Assembly (NCBI GenBank): GCA_014879855.1
Contig: JACSRH010000374.1
Coordinates: 1 to 5,918, forward strand
Source: Caldilineaceae bacterium
GTDB taxonomy: Bacteria; Chloroflexota; Anaerolineae; Caldilineales; Caldilineaceae
Direction: 5' to 3'
Length of the DNA: 5,918 nucleotides
In this document: in pieces, positions 5,410 to 5,918 of the stretch
How the letters are laid out: every line of letters starts with the position of its first letter
Numbering within the stretch: position 1 is the stretch's first letter
The notes under the pieces: generated by a model
Database searches by the model: none
What the model saw: only the letters and a program-made list of their open reading frames with translations
Told to the model about the DNA's origin: nothing
Made by a program: the position numbers and the translations under genes

Positions 5410-5781
5410 TCATTCGGTCTTTGCAGGGGGCGCAGCAGCTTCCACAAGCGTCATGGCGACTGCTTGCACGCCGCGATCGCTTTCCTCAACGGCAAACTCA
5501 ACCAGATCGCCAGGGCGAGGCAGACGGTCGCTTTGCACCGCGCTGCGATGCACGTAGATCTCCGGCTGACCTGCGCGCACAATGAAACCGTACCGTTTCC
5601 GGCGATCAAACCATTTCACCTGTCCCCGTTCGCGGCCAGGCGCGGACATCAACTGCCGGCAACCCGGGCAATACCGCGGCTCCACAACACCGGGCTGTCT
5701 TTGCTCTTCGCTTGTCCACAAAAAAGAGACGCCGCAACGGGCGCAGTAGAGCGTTTCATCTTGCACAGGTGCTTTTGCCAT
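5410..5781 (-). CDS. Zinc-ribbon / cold-shock domain fusion protein
   Basis: A 123-residue, probably nucleic-acid-binding protein. The N-terminal part (about 7-45) has CxxC pairs C13-ARC-C16 and C38-PGC-C41 around SFLWTSEEQ, matching the 'probable zinc-ribbon' family from memory. The C-terminal part (about 52-112) is a cold-shock domain: GQVKWFD (53-59), RNP1-like KRYGFIV (62-68), RNP2-like EIYVH (74-78), and a final segment with GDLVEFAVEE. RNP1 is usually KGFGFI, so Arg and Tyr replace Gly and Phe. Single-domain Csp proteins are about 65-70 residues; the Zn ribbon is an added module. Its likely role is RNA or single-stranded DNA binding as a chaperone or regulator. The ATG at 5781 is chosen over TTG at 5787 because the ribosome binding site AGGGGTGAT ends 5 bases before it. 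The gene is divergent from tRNA-Cys and upstream of aceA on the same strand. Confidence 0.88.
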   Translation of the reverse strand: MAKAPVQDETLYCARCGVSFLWTSEEQRQPGVVEPRYCPGCRQLMSAPGRERGQVKWFDRRKRYGFIVRAGQPEIYVHRSAVQSDRLPRPGDLVEFAVEESDRGVQAVAMTLVEAAAPPAKTE

Positions 5782-5786
5782 CGTCA

Positions 5787-5795
5787 ATCACCCCT
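5787..5795 (-). promoter_or_regulatory. Ribosome binding site of the zinc-ribbon/cold-shock gene
   Basis: AGGGGTGAT on the minus strand closely matches the anti-Shine-Dalgarno complement AGGAGGTGAT and ends 5 bases before ATG 5781. The in-frame TTG at 5785-5787 overlaps this site and so cannot be the start. Confidence 0.8.
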
Positions 5796-5809
5796 ATGTC
5801 CCAGCAGAT

Positions 5810-5838
5810 TTGACATTTCCGTAGTCGCTTGCTACTCT
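5810..5838 (+). promoter_or_regulatory. Promoter of tRNA-Cys
   Basis: TTGACA (5810-5815) is a perfect -35 box. After 17 bases comes TACTCT (5833-5838), preceded by TGC, an extended -10 pattern. Transcription would begin around 5844-5846, a few bases before the tRNA. The position, spacing and gene behind it all agree. Confidence 0.75.
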
Positions 5839-5849
5839 AATCATAGCAC

Positions 5850-5918
<69 letters not shown>

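Overview
The window looks like an ordinary housekeeping stretch of a GC-rich bacterial chromosome. It most resembles a member of the Chloroflexota (Anaerolineae or Caldilineae type). That placement is an inference. It rests on the Pro/Thr-rich 'PTPTPTP' linkers inside an exported-type parvulin foldase, a zinc-ribbon plus cold-shock fusion protein, a tandem DinB-fold protein, and strong GC-rich bidirectional terminators. No mobile element, CRISPR array, phage gene or rRNA is visible.

Layout from left to right: (1) the 3' part of a plus-strand PpiC/SurA-like peptidyl-prolyl isomerase, entering from the left edge in an 18-bp tandem repeat and ending at 884; (2) a convergent minus-strand gene with two DinB/YfiT-type domains (957-1934), its end lying in a 12-bp inverted repeat; (3) a divergent plus-strand aldo/keto reductase (2075-2947); (4) a 21-bp perfect-stem bidirectional terminator; (5) a minus-strand universal stress protein (3082-3594, GTG start); (6) about 250 bases with no gene but several small dyads, then a second strong terminator (3841-3898); (7) minus-strand isocitrate lyase (3953-5245); (8) a minus-strand zinc-ribbon/cold-shock protein (5410-5781); (9) a divergent plus-strand tRNA-Cys(GCA), cut off by the right edge one or two bases before its end.

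The genes look like separate transcription units rather than one pathway. Convergent pairs share a terminator or inverted repeat, and divergent pairs share short promoter regions. Isocitrate lyase implies a glyoxylate shunt, but no malate synthase is in view. Usp and the cold-shock protein fit general stress adaptation, and the parvulin fits folding of exported proteins. I found no convincing new system. The points most worth a second look are the two low-complexity expansions in the isomerase, the tandem DinB with two complete His triads, the Trp in the Usp nucleotide motif, and dyads in the leaders of the reductase and isocitrate lyase.
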